Assembly (NCBI GenBank): GCA_031254555.1
Contig: JAIRUF010000026.1
Coordinates: 1 to 14,039 of the forward strand
Length of the DNA: 14,039 nt
DNA from: Oscillospiraceae bacterium
Lineage (GTDB): Bacteria > Bacillota > Clostridia > Oscillospirales > Acutalibacteraceae
Direction: 5' to 3'
The position numbers were made by a program, and so were the translations under genes. The notes below the pieces were generated by a model. The model was not told where the DNA came from. It did not search any database and saw only the letters and a program-made list of their open reading frames with translations. Below, piece by piece: positions 12,923 through 14,039 of this stretch. The first letter of the stretch is position 1. Each line of letters begins with the position of its first letter.

Positions 12923-14039
12923 GTCAGGTTCAAAAAGAGAATACCGGTCAAAACGCAGGACCGTTTTTAGGTCTGTTGTATGAAGAGGTATTGATAAAGA
13001 ACCCGGTGCTTGTAAGCGTCATCGGGCTTTGCCCTGTTGTAGCTATATGCGTGTCTCTTAAATCTGCATTGGTGCTTTGCGCCGTGACGATTTTGACCAT
13101 GATATTTGTTCAGGTGATAGCCTCGGCGTTTTTTAAAAAAGTTCCGCAGTGGTTAAGGCTTGCACTCTACACATTTACCGGGATGCTTATAGTCGCTCCG
13201 CTGATGCTCCTTTTAGAACTCGTCATGCCAAATGATTTAGTGGCTCTTGGAATATACCTGCCCCTGCTTGCGGTTAACCCGCTAATTACAAGACAAAGCG
13301 AAAGGGTCGCGGTTAAAAGCAGCGTTCGGGATTCATTTATAAATGCCGTTTGCTGTTCTTTGGGCTACTGCGCAGTTTTGCTTATAACGGGTATTGTGCG
13401 CGAGATAATTGGGTCTGGAAGCATATGGGGATATAAATTTATGCCCGCTCCCGCCTCCGCGATGATAAATCCGTTTGGTGGCTTTATTATAATAGCTTTT
13501 CTTGCAGCTTTGTTGAGGGGTTACTTTAAAAAAATCGACCCTCAATACGCTGAAGAACTCGCAATTCATTCCAGAACCTCAATTAAAAAACCATATAACT
13601 CCGATTTAAATGAATATGGCCGTGAAAAAATTATTTTAGAACAAAGCGAGCCTGAGCCCGCCGGCAAGGAAGAAAAGAAGAGAATAAAATTGGTCCGTCA
13701 AAAAAAGCGTGATCTGCCATACAAATCAAAAAATAAGCAGAAAAGTAATTTGGAATTAAACAAGGATTTAACAGAAATAATATATGATCCGCAGGCTACG
13801 TTGCAGGAGCCGGAGGCGGATCAAAAAGAGGGTACACATACCGATAAAAACGAGATAGAAAATAAATCAGTCCAAAATGCGAAAGAAGAAAAAACCAGTG
13901 CGCTTAGGCCTAAAAGCGAAGAGGAATATATGGAGCAAGCTAAAAGGTACAAATCAATATACGATGAAAAATCAAGAGAAGTTGGGTCCAACGGCGCCAA
14001 AGAAGAGGCCGTGGAAGAAGCCGTGTATGTCGCCAAGAA
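12919..14039 (+). CDS. rnfE: RnfE/NqrD-like membrane subunit with long charged C-terminal extension (runs off the right edge)
   Basis: The TTG at 12919 overlaps the rnfD stop (TTGA) and has GGGAG (12904-12908) ten bases upstream; 373 codons are open to the window edge. Residues 15-205 are an RnfE/NqrD-type core of about six helices: KNPVLVSVIGLCPVVAI (27-43) with the conserved Cys38, YLPLLAVN (113-120), the helix before ITGIVREIIGSGSIWG (156-171), and NPFGGFIIIAFLAALLRG. The family's second cluster cysteine (VNCxxxGRAEAF) is replaced: VNPLITRQSERV, with Pro121 at the Cys position. Cys145, Cys146 and Cys151 lie one helix on. After residue 205, where the family normally ends soon, a hydrophilic extension of at least 168 residues begins, basic at about 223-285 and then rich in Glu and Lys. 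It is translationally coupled to rnfD; the downstream genes are not visible. Confidence 0.88.
   Translation, partial: MSQVQKENTGQNAGPFLGLLYEEVLIKNPVLVSVIGLCPVVAICVSLKSALVLCAVTILTMIFVQVIASAFFKKVPQWLRLALYTFTGMLIVAPLMLLLELVMPNDLVALGIYLPLLAVNPLITRQSERVAVKSSVRDSFINAVCCSLGYCAVLLITGIVREIIGSGSIWGYKFMPAPASAMINPFGGFIIIAFLAALLRGYFKKIDPQYAEELAIHSRTSIKKPYNSDLNEYGREKIILEQSEPEPAGKEEKKRIKLVRQKKRDLPYKSKNKQKSNLELNKDLTEIIYDPQATLQEPEADQKEGTHTDKNEIENKSVQNAKEEKTSALRPKSEEEYMEQAKRYKSIYDEKSREVGSNGAKEEAVEEAVYVAK

Noticed and set aside
13333..14036. Minus-strand frames of 78 and 71 codons near the right edge
   Set aside because: Antisense shadows of the continuous RnfE-like reading frame.
1..14039. CRISPR array, transposon, prophage or tRNA genes
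   Set aside because: No regular spaced repeats of CRISPR type, no transposase or integrase frames, no terminal inverted repeats and no cloverleaf seen on either strand.

Overview
The window looks like chromosomal DNA of an anaerobic Firmicute, most likely class Clostridia. It carries a MecA adaptor, a YtvI-type sporulation membrane protein, Rnf-type electron-transport subunits and a Clostridia-style histidine kinase. AGG and ATA codons are frequent, and several genes appear to start with TTG or GTG. I see no rRNA, tRNA, CRISPR array, insertion sequence or phage gene, and I cannot name the species.

Layout. (a) 1-335, minus strand: the N-terminal end of D-alanine--D-alanine ligase. (b) 336-755: a promoter-bearing intergenic region. 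(c) 756-2794, plus strand: an unrecognised 288-residue protein followed 23 nt later by a membrane-bound diguanylate cyclase (GGEEF), closed by a hairpin terminator that can work in both directions. (d) 2915-5406, minus strand: homoserine dehydrogenase then aspartate kinase, an operon for aspartate-family amino acids. (e) 5600-6790, plus strand: a YtvI/AI-2E-family membrane protein with its own promoter and a downstream hairpin. (f) 6932-10031, plus strand: an OmpR-family response regulator whose 3' end overlaps a large multi-pass sensor histidine kinase. (g) 10072-10397: an array of TGTAAC-like direct repeats, a promoter, a 43-residue single-helix membrane protein and a strong terminator; this small transcription unit has not been picked up as a longer reading frame. 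(h) 10541-11203, plus strand: ribulose-phosphate epimerase. (i) 11196-11765, minus strand: a MecA-family adaptor, converging on and overlapping the epimerase by 8 nt. (j) 11840-14039, plus strand: an RnfD-like protein and, overlapping it by 4 nt, an RnfE/NqrD-like protein that runs off the window.

How the genes work together. Hom and LysC supply the first and third steps of the route from aspartate to threonine and methionine. The two-component system is complete, and the repeat array just downstream has the geometry expected for an OmpR-type regulator, so the small membrane protein is a candidate target. The most unusual part is the RnfD/RnfE pair. Both proteins are clearly family members by fold and surrounding motifs, but each departs from the family at a redox-cofactor site: the RnfD flavin-attachment motif is altered, and one RnfE cysteine expected to hold the [2Fe-2S] cluster is a proline. 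RnfE also carries a charged C-terminal extension of more than 150 residues. RnfC and RnfG, which normally flank RnfD, are not next to it.
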